A DNA stretch of 64,000 bases from JBFWVD01 sp050246915 (GTDB taxonomy: Bacteria; Actinomycetota; Acidimicrobiia; Acidimicrobiales; Ilumatobacteraceae), in contig JBFWVD010000018.1 in the NCBI GenBank assembly GCA_050246915.1, positions 18,078 to 82,077 on the forward strand, written 5' to 3'. Below are positions 9,443 through 17,712 of the stretch, piece by piece. The translations under genes were made by a program, and so were the position numbers. Under the pieces are notes generated by a model, which searched no databases, was not told the origin of the DNA, and saw nothing but the letters and a program-made list of their open reading frames with translations. Within the stretch, counting starts at the first letter, position 1. Every line of letters starts with the position of its first letter.

Positions 9443-9934
9443 TCAGCCCTCGAGCAGTGTGGGGAGATGGTGGTTCATGGTGCCGTACCAACTCGGCGGC
9501 GTGAACCCTTCGGGGAACGGTGCACGTACCCAGGTACCGACATCGACCCGCTCGGAGATGAGCCATCGATCGGTGCGAACCAGGCGGTCCTTGTAGTAGC
9601 CGCCGCACTCCATGATGAACTCGCCACCGGAGCCATCGGGGAGCGTCTGATAGGCGAGCCAGTAGGTGATGGCCTTGGCCGTGTCACCGTCGATCTCGCA
9701 GTAGTGCGTCGTGAGGTTGTGATGCAGCCCGGCGAACGGGCCGAGCCCGGCGCTGAGCCATTCGAGGGTGGTGTCGATGCCGCCACGTCCACCGCCGAAC
9801 TCGGTGTAGTCGATGATGGCGTCGGGGGCGTAGATCGTTCGGTACGCGTCCCAGTTCTTGGAATCGCACGCCATGGCGTATCGATCCATCAGCTCCCGGA
9901 TCTCCAGACGATCGGAAATCTCACGTAGATCCAT
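9443..9934 (-). CDS. SnoaL-like / NTF2-fold polyketide cyclase-type protein
   Basis: A 163-residue single-domain protein of the SnoaL/NTF2 superfamily, with the opening DRLEIRELMDRYAMACDSKNWD and the following segment YAPDAIIDYTEFGG. Members are small cone-shaped dehydratases, cyclases, isomerases or binding proteins. The start at ATG 9934 has a strong GGAGGGGACC ribosome site. It lies tail-to-tail with the LLM oxidoreductase and head-to-tail with the DinB-like gene. A reaction cannot be assigned from the fold. Confidence 0.8.
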   Translation of the reverse strand: MDLREISDRLEIRELMDRYAMACDSKNWDAYRTIYAPDAIIDYTEFGGGRGGIDTTLEWLSAGLGPFAGLHHNLTTHYCEIDGDTAKAITYWLAYQTLPDGSGGEFIMECGGYYKDRLVRTDRWLISERVDVGTWVRAPFPEGFTPPSWYGTMNHHLPTLLEG

Positions 9935-10007
9935 CGGTGGTCCCCTCCGCCTCGACTTCTCTTCGACGCCGCGCACCATAGTGGCCGTTGGTCGGATGAT
10001 CGATCGG

Positions 10008-10625
10008 TCAGGTGAGCCGATGATCCAGAATGGCCAGCCCGTCACCGTCGAGATGGTCGAGGCCGGCATGACGGCCGGTGACCGCGAGCAGAATCGCGTG
10101 GGCCGGCCCGGAGATCGTCGGTCCGTCGCCGAGGGTCCAGCCGAGATCGACAGCCTCGAACCGGAGACCCGTGGTGCGCTTCGGAGGAATGAACCCTCGG
10201 GCCTTGCCGCCACAGACGTACTCGAGCACGGTGCGCATCGCCGTCGGATTGAACTGGGGCGAGCGACCGATGGCGACGTCGATGTCGCAGGTATGGGTGA
10301 ACACGTCGGTGAGGGGAGCGATCGGACCGACAACGGGGGGAGCGAATCGCTTGCCGGCTGACGACCGATAGCTCGCCAGCAGTGCCGCCGGGTCACGATC
10401 GCCGAACCGGCGTGCCACCTTGTCGGCGTAGGTGTTGAAGTTGCGAGCCGTGATCGACCCCAGCACGAAACGCGACGTCGGGATCTCGAGGATGCTCAGC
10501 AGATGGCCGAGCACGTCACGCACCCGCCATCGGGCACACAGCGATGGGGCGTCCCATTGCTCGCTGGTCAGCGAGTCCAGGGAGTCGGCCAACTGATGGC
10601 GCTGGACCGTGATGGCGGTGAACAT
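10008..10625 (-). CDS. DinB-like / mycothiol-dependent maleylpyruvate isomerase family protein
   Basis: A 205-residue four-helix-bundle protein of the MDMPI/DinB group. The N-terminal helix pattern RHQLADSLDSLTSEQWDAPSLC and the histidines in RDVLGHLL and FTHTCDID match the three-His metal site typical of mycothiol-dependent enzymes. The ATG at 10625 gives the normal family N-terminus, although the ribosome site is weak; a much longer frame upstream would overlap the radical SAM gene and looks like a shadow. The substrate is unknown; such proteins transfer or isomerise thiol adducts using mycothiol. Confidence 0.72.
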   Translation of the reverse strand: MFTAITVQRHQLADSLDSLTSEQWDAPSLCARWRVRDVLGHLLSILEIPTSRFVLGSITARNFNTYADKVARRFGDRDPAALLASYRSSAGKRFAPPVVGPIAPLTDVFTHTCDIDVAIGRSPQFNPTAMRTVLEYVCGGKARGFIPPKRTTGLRFEAVDLGWTLGDGPTISGPAHAILLAVTGRHAGLDHLDGDGLAILDHRLT

Positions 10626-10724
10626 CTCGTTCTTCTGCACAGGTCGTGACGGTAGTGGTACCGCCTGAAGGTGCCGTCGTTCGGAACTCGCGCCGTTGTG
10701 AGCACTCACCGCATCTGAGATGCC

Positions 10725-12125
10725 ATGGCACCAATCGTCAGCCGGGTTCGATCGTGGATTGGGGCGACCCGCCCGGTGGACCCAGAAGCAGCCGCGGTGC
10801 TCGCTCAACGTTGGGCATCGCTGCCCGAGCACGTGAAGACGCCAGCCCAGTTGCTCGGGCGTCGGATCGCTGGTTGTGAAGGCACCCATGGGGTGTTCCC
10901 GGCGTGCGATTTCGCGTGCAAGCCGTGTTACCACTCGGCCGACGCCAACAAGGTTCCGGTGAACGGTGAGCACACCGTCGCGGAGGTCGAGCGACAGATG
11001 GCGTACTTACGTCGACGGCGCGGCCCGAGCCAGCACGCGCAGTTGATCGGCGGGGAGGTCACGTTGCTCTCGCCGAGCGACCATGCCGAGGCGCTCCTCG
11101 CGATGCGTCGTCATGGGCGGATGCCGATGAGCATGACGCACGGGGACTTCGGCTACAGCTATCTCGAGCGCCTCGTACTCGCCGATGACGGATCGAGGCG
11201 GTTCGACGTCGTCGCGTTCGCAGCGCACATCGATTCGACGATGCACGGTCGCACCGGGATCGCTCACCCCACATCGGAGATGGAGCTGCAACCCGCCCGA
11301 GCCGCCTTCTGCGCGATGTTCCGTCGACTCCGTCACGAGCACGGTGTGCGGTCGCATCTCGCCCACAACATGACCATCACGTCCGACAACGTCGACCAGA
11401 TCCCCGACGTGATCCGATCGTCGCGCTCGCTGGGGTTCCGGGTGTTCTCGTTCCAGCCTGCCGCCTATGTCGGCAATGAGGTTCGATGGCGTGAGGGGTA
11501 TCGCTCGATGAGCGACGACGACGTGTGGGCACGCATCGAGGAGGGCGCCGGGGCACGGCTGCCCTATCGCGCCGTTGAAGTCGGCGATGTTCGCTGCAAT
11601 CGAACCACCTGGGGTGTGTTCGTCGGTGACCGCTACGTGCCGCTCCTCGATGATCGTGAGCCGCGGGACCTGGCGCTGCGCGATTCGTTCTTCACGATGT
11701 TGCCGGGCAACCTGTTGTTCGCACCACGAGCGCAGCAGATCGTTCGAGTCATCCGATCGATCGCCCGGGCCCCACAAGTGGTTCCACAGGGCATCGGATG
11801 GTTGCGACGCATGGTCCGGCGCGCCGGTGGGCTGCGGTCATTGCGCCACGGGATCCAGCCCGTGACGTTCATCATGCACAACTTCATGGATGCCCGCGAT
11901 GTGGCTCCCGCATGGGAGCTGCTGCAACGAGGGGTGGACAGTGACGAGCCACGGATTCGTGCCGCGCAAGAGCGCTTACAGGCGTGCTCGTATCACATGG
12001 CACATCCCGAGTCCGATGAGCTGATTCCCGCGTGCGTACAGCACAGCGTGCTCGATCCGTTCGAGAACCGTCAGCTCGTCACGTTGCTGGCCGCGCCGCG
12101 GCGACGCTCCTCGGTCAGCGATTGA
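10725..12125 (+). CDS. Radical SAM protein in the Ynj-type cluster
   Basis: A 466-residue protein with an intact radical SAM cluster motif C-x3-C-x2-C (Cys61, Cys65, Cys68 in CDFACKPCYH) and a GGE-type SAM-binding motif in IGGEVTLL. The middle region (HNMTITSDNVDQI, FSFQPAA) continues the partial TIM barrel. Late cysteines in QACSYHM and IPACVQHS could bind an auxiliary cluster, though spacing does not match a standard SPASM domain. It ends 11 bp inside the opposing glutaredoxin-like gene. I do not recognise the reaction. Its position next to redox proteins and the Ynj-type importer suggests one pathway, which is inference. No small precursor peptide is evident beside it. Confidence 0.82.
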   Translation: MAPIVSRVRSWIGATRPVDPEAAAVLAQRWASLPEHVKTPAQLLGRRIAGCEGTHGVFPACDFACKPCYHSADANKVPVNGEHTVAEVERQMAYLRRRRGPSQHAQLIGGEVTLLSPSDHAEALLAMRRHGRMPMSMTHGDFGYSYLERLVLADDGSRRFDVVAFAAHIDSTMHGRTGIAHPTSEMELQPARAAFCAMFRRLRHEHGVRSHLAHNMTITSDNVDQIPDVIRSSRSLGFRVFSFQPAAYVGNEVRWREGYRSMSDDDVWARIEEGAGARLPYRAVEVGDVRCNRTTWGVFVGDRYVPLLDDREPRDLALRDSFFTMLPGNLLFAPRAQQIVRVIRSIARAPQVVPQGIGWLRRMVRRAGGLRSLRHGIQPVTFIMHNFMDARDVAPAWELLQRGVDSDEPRIRAAQERLQACSYHMAHPESDELIPACVQHSVLDPFENRQLVTLLAAPRRRSSVSD

Positions 12126-12492
12126 AGTGGCGCGAGATCCAACCAGTGCGTGGCTCTGGTGGTTCGTAGCCTTGCGGGACCAGCGATGGTGCGAGCTCGG
12201 CAGCCACCGCCATGAGCGCGTGGAAATTCGGGTTGACAAGGGCCTCGGACCCGACGGACACCGTCGGCACGGTCTCGTTGCCGCGGGCGACCGAGCGCAC
12301 GAAGGCCGCGCCGTCCGGGTCCTCCCAGATGTTCACCAGATCGTGCTCCACGCCGTGGTGATCGAGTTGGCGACGGAGACTGCCGCAGTAGCCGCAGCGC
12401 GGTCGCCAGTACACCACGATGCGCACTGATGTGTCCGGGGGCTCGGAGGGCTCGGGCACGCCTGTCTCCGGTTGCGGTTCGGGCGTGGTCAT
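12115..12492 (-). CDS. Mycoredoxin-like glutaredoxin
   Basis: A 125-residue thioredoxin-fold protein. The active site is CGYC (Cys33, Cys36), preceded by VVYWRPR and followed by the cis-proline motif ETVPTVSVG, both typical of glutaredoxin and mycoredoxin. An acidic, proline-rich 20-residue N-terminal tail and a C-terminal tail ending in WISRHFNR flank the fold. In actinobacteria such proteins reduce mycothiol mixed disulfides. Its start overlaps the stop of the redoxin gene by 4 bp, so the two are coupled and the redoxin is the likely partner. Confidence 0.85.
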   Translation of the reverse strand: MTTPEPQPETGVPEPSEPPDTSVRIVVYWRPRCGYCGSLRRQLDHHGVEHDLVNIWEDPDGAAFVRSVARGNETVPTVSVGSEALVNPNFHALMAVAAELAPSLVPQGYEPPEPRTGWISRHFNR

Positions 12493-13025
12493 CCGAGGTC
12501 CCGATCAAGGGCAGCGAGGACCTCGTCGACGCTTGGACGGGTGTCCGGACTCGGCGGCAACGACAAGAAGCGGATTCGGCCATCGCGCCCGACGACCACA
12601 TCGGCACCGAGTTGGTAGATGTCTTCGGTCGGCCGCCGTATTCGGCGGCCCTTGCGCAGGAGCCGTCCGTACATGCGCAACGTGCCGACGTTCCAGATCT
12701 GCCGGACGCTGCCGCGTATCGCACCGAGTGCCTGGTACAGCTGGCGGTCGGGGTCGCTCACGAACGTGAACGGCACGCCGAGGTGATCGCGATGGGCGCG
12801 GACCCGCTCGACCGGAGCGAATGACACGACGACGATCTGCGCGTCGGTGAACTCGTCGAGGCGTTCGGCCATCTGCCGTATGTGCTCCTGACACGGCAGG
12901 CAGGCCAGGTGTCGGTGAAGACTCAGTACCAACGGGCGACCGCGCTGATCACCGGTTCGCCAGGGATGCCCCTCATGGTCGACGAGTTCGATATCGGGGA
13001 GTGTGGCGCCGAGTCCGATGGTCAT
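12489..13025 (-). CDS. AhpC/TSA-type redoxin with CLPC centre
   Basis: A 178-residue peroxiredoxin-like protein starting MTIGLGATLPDIELVDHEG. It has a C-x2-C pair (Cys42 and Cys45 in LACLPCQEH) where a peroxiredoxin would have its peroxidatic site. The ATG at 13025 is chosen because GAGGT lies 5 nt upstream; an in-frame ATG at 13037 lacks this. It starts 8 bp after the upstream permease stop and its own stop overlaps the mycoredoxin-like gene. A thiol peroxidase or disulfide reductase role supporting the cluster is plausible but unproven. Confidence 0.8.
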   Translation of the reverse strand: MTIGLGATLPDIELVDHEGHPWRTGDQRGRPLVLSLHRHLACLPCQEHIRQMAERLDEFTDAQIVVVSFAPVERVRAHRDHLGVPFTFVSDPDRQLYQALGAIRGSVRQIWNVGTLRMYGRLLRKGRRIRRPTEDIYQLGADVVVGRDGRIRFLSLPPSPDTRPSVDEVLAALDRDLG

Positions 13026-13033
13026 GGTGTACC

Positions 13034-13825
13034 TCATCTGATCGTGAGACGGTCGCCGTGTTGGCGCAGCGTTGCCGCAATGGACAACGCGATGAGCGGT
13101 GGGAGCAGGAACACCACATCGAGCACCGCGGCGATCTGGGCGTCGGATCGTACGAATGGTACGAGCACCACGGGCAGCATGGGGATCCCTCCGGCCACGG
13201 CCAAGCTGCTGCCGTACTGGCTCCACGACACAGTGAACCCGAGGGCGAGCGCGAGGCCGAGATGGCGACGAACGGCCGGGATCGTGATGTCGACGAGCCG
13301 TCTCAGTGGCCCGGCGCCGAGCGAGGCCGCAGCATGTTCGGACTCGAGAACTTCATCTGTGAACCCGCCGACGAGCACCAGGATCACGTATGGCAGAACG
13401 GTCACGAGATGGGCGATGACGATGGCGAGCAACGAGTCGGCAATCCCGAGGCGGAGGAACCAGGGCGTCAGGCCTTCACCGACGGCGAGTGGCGGCACGA
13501 GTAGCGGCAAGAGCAACATCAATTGCAGGCCGCGCCGATCGTCGCGCGCCAGGGCTCTTGCGGCTGGCCAGGCCAACACCAGGGCGATGGCGACAGTCGC
13601 CACCGCGACCGACGTCGAGTTCCTGATCGCAGGGCCGAAGAGTGGATCGTCGAACGCGCGGCGCAGACCTCGGGTGCCGAACGCCTGCGGCAGGATCGAC
13701 CGGCCGGTCCATCGGTCGCCCGCAGCTTGGACCAACAGTGTCAACAACGGTGTGGCGAGGACCAGCGCTGCGACGACGGCCCACGCAACTGTCCCCACCC
13801 GCTTCGACGAGACCCTGGTGTTCAT
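13034..13825 (-). CDS. ABC importer permease, C-terminal-half equivalent of YnjC
   Basis: A 263-residue binding-protein-dependent permease with about six membrane helices. The EAA-type cytoplasmic loop is seen in EHAAASLGAGPLRRLVDITI, which docks on the ATPase. Its start overlaps the stop of the first permease by 4 bp (ATGA). Escherichia coli YnjC is, as I remember it, a single polypeptide with two such halves; here they are separate genes. The neighbours match YnjB, YnjD and YnjF, which supports this assignment. The transported substrate is unknown for the whole family. Confidence 0.82.
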   Translation of the reverse strand: MNTRVSSKRVGTVAWAVVAALVLATPLLTLLVQAAGDRWTGRSILPQAFGTRGLRRAFDDPLFGPAIRNSTSVAVATVAIALVLAWPAARALARDDRRGLQLMLLLPLLVPPLAVGEGLTPWFLRLGIADSLLAIVIAHLVTVLPYVILVLVGGFTDEVLESEHAAASLGAGPLRRLVDITIPAVRRHLGLALALGFTVSWSQYGSSLAVAGGIPMLPVVLVPFVRSDAQIAAVLDVVFLLPPLIALSIAATLRQHGDRLTIR

Positions 13826-14655
13826 ATACGCCGTCCGATGCGGCGTTGGGACAGCGCAGCGACCGCGCCCAGGACCAACGTCATGGCGGTGACCACCAAC
13901 AACGCGGCCGCAGCGTCGGCCCGCGCCGCAGGCCCATTGGTGCGTACGGTGGTGAGGGCGTAGGTGGCGACGGTGTCTGGCCGCGTGGGACCGACCAGGA
14001 GCGGCACCTCGGTAGCTCCGAGTGTGAACGCGGCGACGACAAGGGCCCCAGCGCTGAGCGGGCGGGCAAGGCGCGCCATCACGATGTCGCGGAACGTTTG
14101 CCATGGGCTCGCACCGAGGCACGTAGCCGCCTCCTGGGAGTCGCGTGTGTGTTGATCCCATGCAGCGAGGATGAGCACGAGGAGGAACGGGGTTTCCTTG
14201 AACGTGTACACGACGATGACGCCCAATCCGTGACGATCCCCGACGATCGTGAACGGCAACGCCCCGACGATCCGCTCAGCGAGACCGCCGGGAGCGAGCC
14301 ATGTCACGGCCAACGAAGCTGCCACCAGATGCGGCATCGGAACGGCTGATGTCATCGCAGCCCGCAACCATGCGGGCCGACCCTGCAGGCTGGCGCCGAT
14401 CGAGAGTGCGAGGATGACCGAGATGATGGTGGATACGCCAGCAACCACGATGGTGAAGGCCATGGCGTCGTGGAAGTGTCCGTCGGTGACGATCGAGCGC
14501 CACGCGCCGATGTCGATCGGTGCGCCGATGATGCGACCGGGACGCAACGAGTCGAAGACGAGGCCGACGATCGCTCCGCCGAACAGCACCACCACGACGG
14601 TGAGCGCGGGTAGCACGCCCAGCGGGATGCCCGCGCCCCGTTCGAGGCGCGGCAA
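13822..14655 (-). CDS. ABC importer permease, N-terminal-half equivalent of YnjC
   Basis: A permease of about 277 residues with six predicted helices and an EAA loop (QEAATCLGASPWQTFRDIVM). The start is uncertain: no ATG lies near the expected N-terminus, and the candidates are TTG at 14655 or GTG at 14616. The longer frame upstream is antisense to the phosphatidyltransferase gene and is not coding. It diverges from that gene with at most a few tens of bases between starts. It should dimerise with the next permease to form the YnjC-like channel. Confidence 0.8.
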   Translation of the reverse strand: MPRLERGAGIPLGVLPALTVVVVLFGGAIVGLVFDSLRPGRIIGAPIDIGAWRSIVTDGHFHDAMAFTIVVAGVSTIISVILALSIGASLQGRPAWLRAAMTSAVPMPHLVAASLAVTWLAPGGLAERIVGALPFTIVGDRHGLGVIVVYTFKETPFLLVLILAAWDQHTRDSQEAATCLGASPWQTFRDIVMARLARPLSAGALVVAAFTLGATEVPLLVGPTRPDTVATYALTTVRTNGPAARADAAAALLVVTAMTLVLGAVAALSQRRIGRRI

Positions 14656-14658
14656 TCG

Positions 14659-15267
14659 ATGATCGATCGGCGTTTGCGCGCCGCGGTGGATCGTCCGGTC
14701 TCGTTCATCGGCGGTCGCTTGGCCGGTGCGGGGATTCGAGCGGAGATGGTCACGTTCGTCGGACTCGTGGTCGGGATCGGCGCCTGCATCGCCGTGGCCG
14801 ACGACAAGCGGTGGCTGGCGCTGGGGCTGTGGTTGGCCAATCGGGCCATCGATGGGATCGACGGTGCGGTGGCCCGCGTTTGCGGCCCGACCGACCGGGG
14901 CGGCTTCATCGACATCGTGGCGGACTTCGCCGTCTACGGCGGGTTCGTGGTCGCCGTTGCTCATGCCCGACCCGACGCCCGGGTGGGGTGCGTCGCCCTC
15001 CTGTGCGCGTACTACGTCTCGGGCGCCGCGTTCCTGGCGTGGTCGTCGCTGGCGGAGAAACGAGCTCGCATCATCGGCGACAACCGTTCGCTGCACTTCG
15101 TCGGCGGACTCGCCGAGGGATTCGAGACAATCGTCGTGTATGGGTTGCTCTGCGTGTGGCCGCGCGCCACCGAAGAGATCGTCTGGACCTTCACTGCCGC
15201 GGTTGCTGTCACCGCGTTGCAGCGGATCTGGTTCGCGTGGCAGACGCTCACCCCCCACGATGCGTGA
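14659..15267 (+). CDS. CDP-alcohol phosphatidyltransferase, YnjF family
   Basis: A 202-residue integral membrane enzyme. The metal-binding CDP-alcohol motif is seen at residues 65-89 (Asp65, Asp68, Ala72-Arg73, Asp85, Asp89 in DGIDGAVAR and GGFIDIVADF). The N-terminus MIDRRLR, the GIRAEMVTFVG segment and the FVGGLAEGFET region resemble E. coli YnjF closely, by memory. Such enzymes displace CMP from a CDP-alcohol with a second alcohol to make a phosphodiester, usually a phospholipid. Its acceptor is unknown. It overlaps the opposing oxidoreductase gene by 20 bp at its 3' end. Confidence 0.88.
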   Translation: MIDRRLRAAVDRPVSFIGGRLAGAGIRAEMVTFVGLVVGIGACIAVADDKRWLALGLWLANRAIDGIDGAVARVCGPTDRGGFIDIVADFAVYGGFVVAVAHARPDARVGCVALLCAYYVSGAAFLAWSSLAEKRARIIGDNRSLHFVGGLAEGFETIVVYGLLCVWPRATEEIVWTFTAAVAVTALQRIWFAWQTLTPHDA

Positions 15268-16729
15268 CGCGGTCGATGCCACGCGACGCACGCAGTACGA
15301 GCCCACTGACGCGTCGCATCTTCGGTGAGAAGTACTTGGCCCGCAGGAGTTCGTCGGCCGCACGGCTCGGACCTTCGGTGAATGTCGGATAGGCGTGGAC
15401 CGTCTGGGAGAGTGCGGCCAGCTTGGCTCCCGAAGCGATCCACGCCGTGAGCTCGGCGATCGATTCGCCGGCACCTTCTCCGACAACGGTGGCGCCGACG
15501 ATGCGCCCCTTGGGATCACCGATCAACTCGGCGTAGCCGAACGCATCGCCTTGGGCCACGGCGCGATCGAGTGTGGCGTAGTCGAACCGTTGCACCTTGG
15601 CGCGAGCTCCCCATCGTTGGCGCGCGCTGGGCTCGTCGAGACCGACACGTGCGACCTCCGGCGCGGTGAACGTCACGGCCGGGATGTTGTCGTAGCTGGC
15701 GCGGCGTCGCATGGAGAACAGGGCGTTGGTGACGACGATGCGCGCCTGGTATGCCGCCACATGGGTGAACGGCATGACCCCGGTGATGTCACCGGCAGCG
15801 AACACGCCCGCGGCGGCGGTTCGCAGCATGTCGTCGACGACGACGTGGCCACGCTCGTCGACGCTCACCCCGATGGCGTCGAGTCCGAGGTCGGCGCTGT
15901 TCGGTCGACGGCCGACCGATACCAGGATCTTGTCGAAGGGAACCATCGAGTCGACGCCGTTGCTCCTCACCACGAGTTCGAATCCGGCTCCGTCGGTGAC
16001 GGTGTCAACCCGAATTGCAGTGCTGCTGGTCCTCACGTCGATGCCTTCGCCGACGAGGCGTCCGGTCAACGCGGCGGCCACACGATCTGTTTCGCGAGGG
16101 AGCAGGTGGGGCATCGACTCGACGATCGTGACCTGCGAGCCGAGCCGTGCGAACGCCTGCCCCAGCTCGCAGCCGATCGGGCCGCCGCCGAGCACGACCA
16201 GGCGTGCCGGTAGTTGGCCGAGGTCCCAGAGGTTGTCGCTGGTGAGCGGCGCCGCAGCGTCGAGACCATCGATGTCTGGCACAACAGGTCGTGATCCAGT
16301 GGCGATGAGGGCACGGCGATAGCGCAGTTGCGTCGTGCCGCCTTTGGGGTGCTCGACAGCGATGGTGCCGTGCCCGGTGAAGCGACCATGCCCGGTGAAC
16401 ACCTCGACCCCGGCTTCGCGTAGGCGCTCCGGCGAATCGTGCGGCTCGATGACCTGTTGGGGTGCTCTCACCGAAGCCATCACCCGTCCCAGGTCGACGA
16501 CCGGGGAGACCGGTTCGATGCCGTGCCGTGCCGCGCTCGCCATGGTGTGGGCCGTGGCTGCGGCAGCGATGAGCGCCTTGCTGGGAACGCAGCCGGTCCA
16601 CAGACAGTCTCCACCGACACGGTCGCGTTCGATCAGGGCCACCCGAGCACCGACACCGGCGCCTCCCAGCGCGGCGATGAGCGCAGCGGTTCCGCCGCCG
16701 ATGATGACGAGGTCGTACGTCGGGCTCAT
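15248..16729 (-). CDS. FAD-dependent pyridine nucleotide-disulfide oxidoreductase (mercuric reductase-like, no HMA domain)
   Basis: A 493-residue flavoprotein disulfide reductase. It opens with the Rossmann motif IIGGGTAAL, has the redox pair Cys42/Cys47 in GGDCLWTGCVPSK, an NAD(P)H-binding GGGPIGCELGQ segment, and the ATGSRP and AAGDITG motifs. The C-terminal dimer domain has HAYPTFTEGP, where the family base His lies. It lacks the N-terminal heavy-metal domain and the C-terminal Cys-Cys pair of true MerA, so mercury reduction is unlikely. Its start overlaps the ATPase stop by 4 bp. It probably reduces a disulfide or quinone of the cluster pathway. Confidence 0.86.
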   Translation of the reverse strand: MSPTYDLVIIGGGTAALIAALGGAGVGARVALIERDRVGGDCLWTGCVPSKALIAAAATAHTMASAARHGIEPVSPVVDLGRVMASVRAPQQVIEPHDSPERLREAGVEVFTGHGRFTGHGTIAVEHPKGGTTQLRYRRALIATGSRPVVPDIDGLDAAAPLTSDNLWDLGQLPARLVVLGGGPIGCELGQAFARLGSQVTIVESMPHLLPRETDRVAAALTGRLVGEGIDVRTSSTAIRVDTVTDGAGFELVVRSNGVDSMVPFDKILVSVGRRPNSADLGLDAIGVSVDERGHVVVDDMLRTAAAGVFAAGDITGVMPFTHVAAYQARIVVTNALFSMRRRASYDNIPAVTFTAPEVARVGLDEPSARQRWGARAKVQRFDYATLDRAVAQGDAFGYAELIGDPKGRIVGATVVGEGAGESIAELTAWIASGAKLAALSQTVHAYPTFTEGPSRAADELLRAKYFSPKMRRVSGLVLRASRGIDRVTHRGG

Positions 16730-17712
16730 GCGATGACGTCGATGTCTGTGTGGCGGTAATCAGGTGTGGCCCCGAACGTCCACACCAGGGAGCGGTCGAT
16801 CTGCGCGTCGACGACCGCACCGGGGTGCAGCGCCATGGCGCTGTCGACGATGACGACGATCGGCCCCCATGGGCTGTCCAGTGTCACCGATCGATGGGTG
16901 ATCTTGTCCTCCACGGCGAGAACGATCATCGAGATGCCGCCTCGTTCGATCCTGACGTGCTCTGGCCGAATGGTGAAGGCAGTGTCGCCGTCGTGCAGCA
17001 CATTGGGGTTGCCGGTGAGTGCGGCGACGGTCGGTGACGATGGACGTTGCAGCACATCGTCGGTCGAAGCGTGCTGCAGGAGAACGCCGCCGTCGATCAC
17101 GGCGATGGTGTCGGCGAGTGCAACGACGTCGGTGATGTCGTGGGAGACCACGATCGTGGTGAGGCCGTGGCGGGTGTGGACCCGGGAGATCAACGATCGC
17201 AGTTCAACGCGGCGTGTTGCGTCGATCGCGCTCAGCGGCTCATCGAGCAGGAGCACGCGCGGTTGGGCGTTCAGCGCCCGGGCCAGCGCCACGCGTTGGC
17301 GTTCACCGCCGGACAGCCCGGTGGTCCGCTCATCGGCGGCGGCGACGAGGCCGACCTCGTCGAGCAGATCAAGGGCCCGCGATCGACGCTGGGTGCGCGG
17401 CACCCCCTGCACTTTCTGCGCATAGGCGACGTTGTCGAGCACGGTCATGTTGTCGAACAGGCGCGGGTCCTGGAAGAGCATGGCCACACCCCGACGGTGC
17501 GCTGGAAGCCCCGTGGCATCGCGTCCCCCGATGCGGATCGTTCCCTCGACTTCGGCCAGACCTGCGATGGCCCGCAGGAGGGACGACTTGCCCGCTCCCG
17601 ATGCCCCGATGGCCGCGCACAACGATCCGGTGGCGATGCGCATCGACACGTCGCGCAGTACTGCTCGGTGTCCGCCGAAGACCGTGACGTGGTCGAGTTC
17701 GACGGTAGTCAT
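16726..17712 (-). CDS. ABC importer ATPase, YnjD-like with C-terminal extension
   Basis: A 328-residue ATPase. Walker A is GASGAGKSS (36-44), the signature is LSGGERQRVALARAL, Walker B is VLLLDEPLSAID and the H-loop His is in VVSHDITDV. After residue 235 it continues with about 90 residues containing FTIRPEHVRI, which looks like a TOBE-type regulatory domain; YnjD of E. coli is much shorter. The start ATG at 17712 overlaps the binding-protein stop by 4 bp. It powers the split YnjC-like permease pair encoded on the same strand further downstream. Confidence 0.86.
   Translation of the reverse strand: MTTVELDHVTVFGGHRAVLRDVSMRIATGSLCAAIGASGAGKSSLLRAIAGLAEVEGTIRIGGRDATGLPAHRRGVAMLFQDPRLFDNMTVLDNVAYAQKVQGVPRTQRRSRALDLLDEVGLVAAADERTTGLSGGERQRVALARALNAQPRVLLLDEPLSAIDATRRVELRSLISRVHTRHGLTTIVVSHDITDVVALADTIAVIDGGVLLQHASTDDVLQRPSSPTVAALTGNPNVLHDGDTAFTIRPEHVRIERGGISMIVLAVEDKITHRSVTLDSPWGPIVVIVDSAMALHPGAVVDAQIDRSLVWTFGATPDYRHTDIDVIA

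Noticed and set aside
12882..13892. 336-residue plus-strand ORF antisense to the permease and redoxin genes
   Set aside because: It is low complexity in composition (Ser/Arg/Thr-rich), has no ribosome site and mirrors confident genes on the other strand.
15248..16729. Mercuric reductase (merA) call
   Set aside because: The core resembles MerA, but there is no heavy-metal domain, no C-terminal cysteine pair and no mer genes; the Ynj-type context favours another disulfide or quinone substrate.
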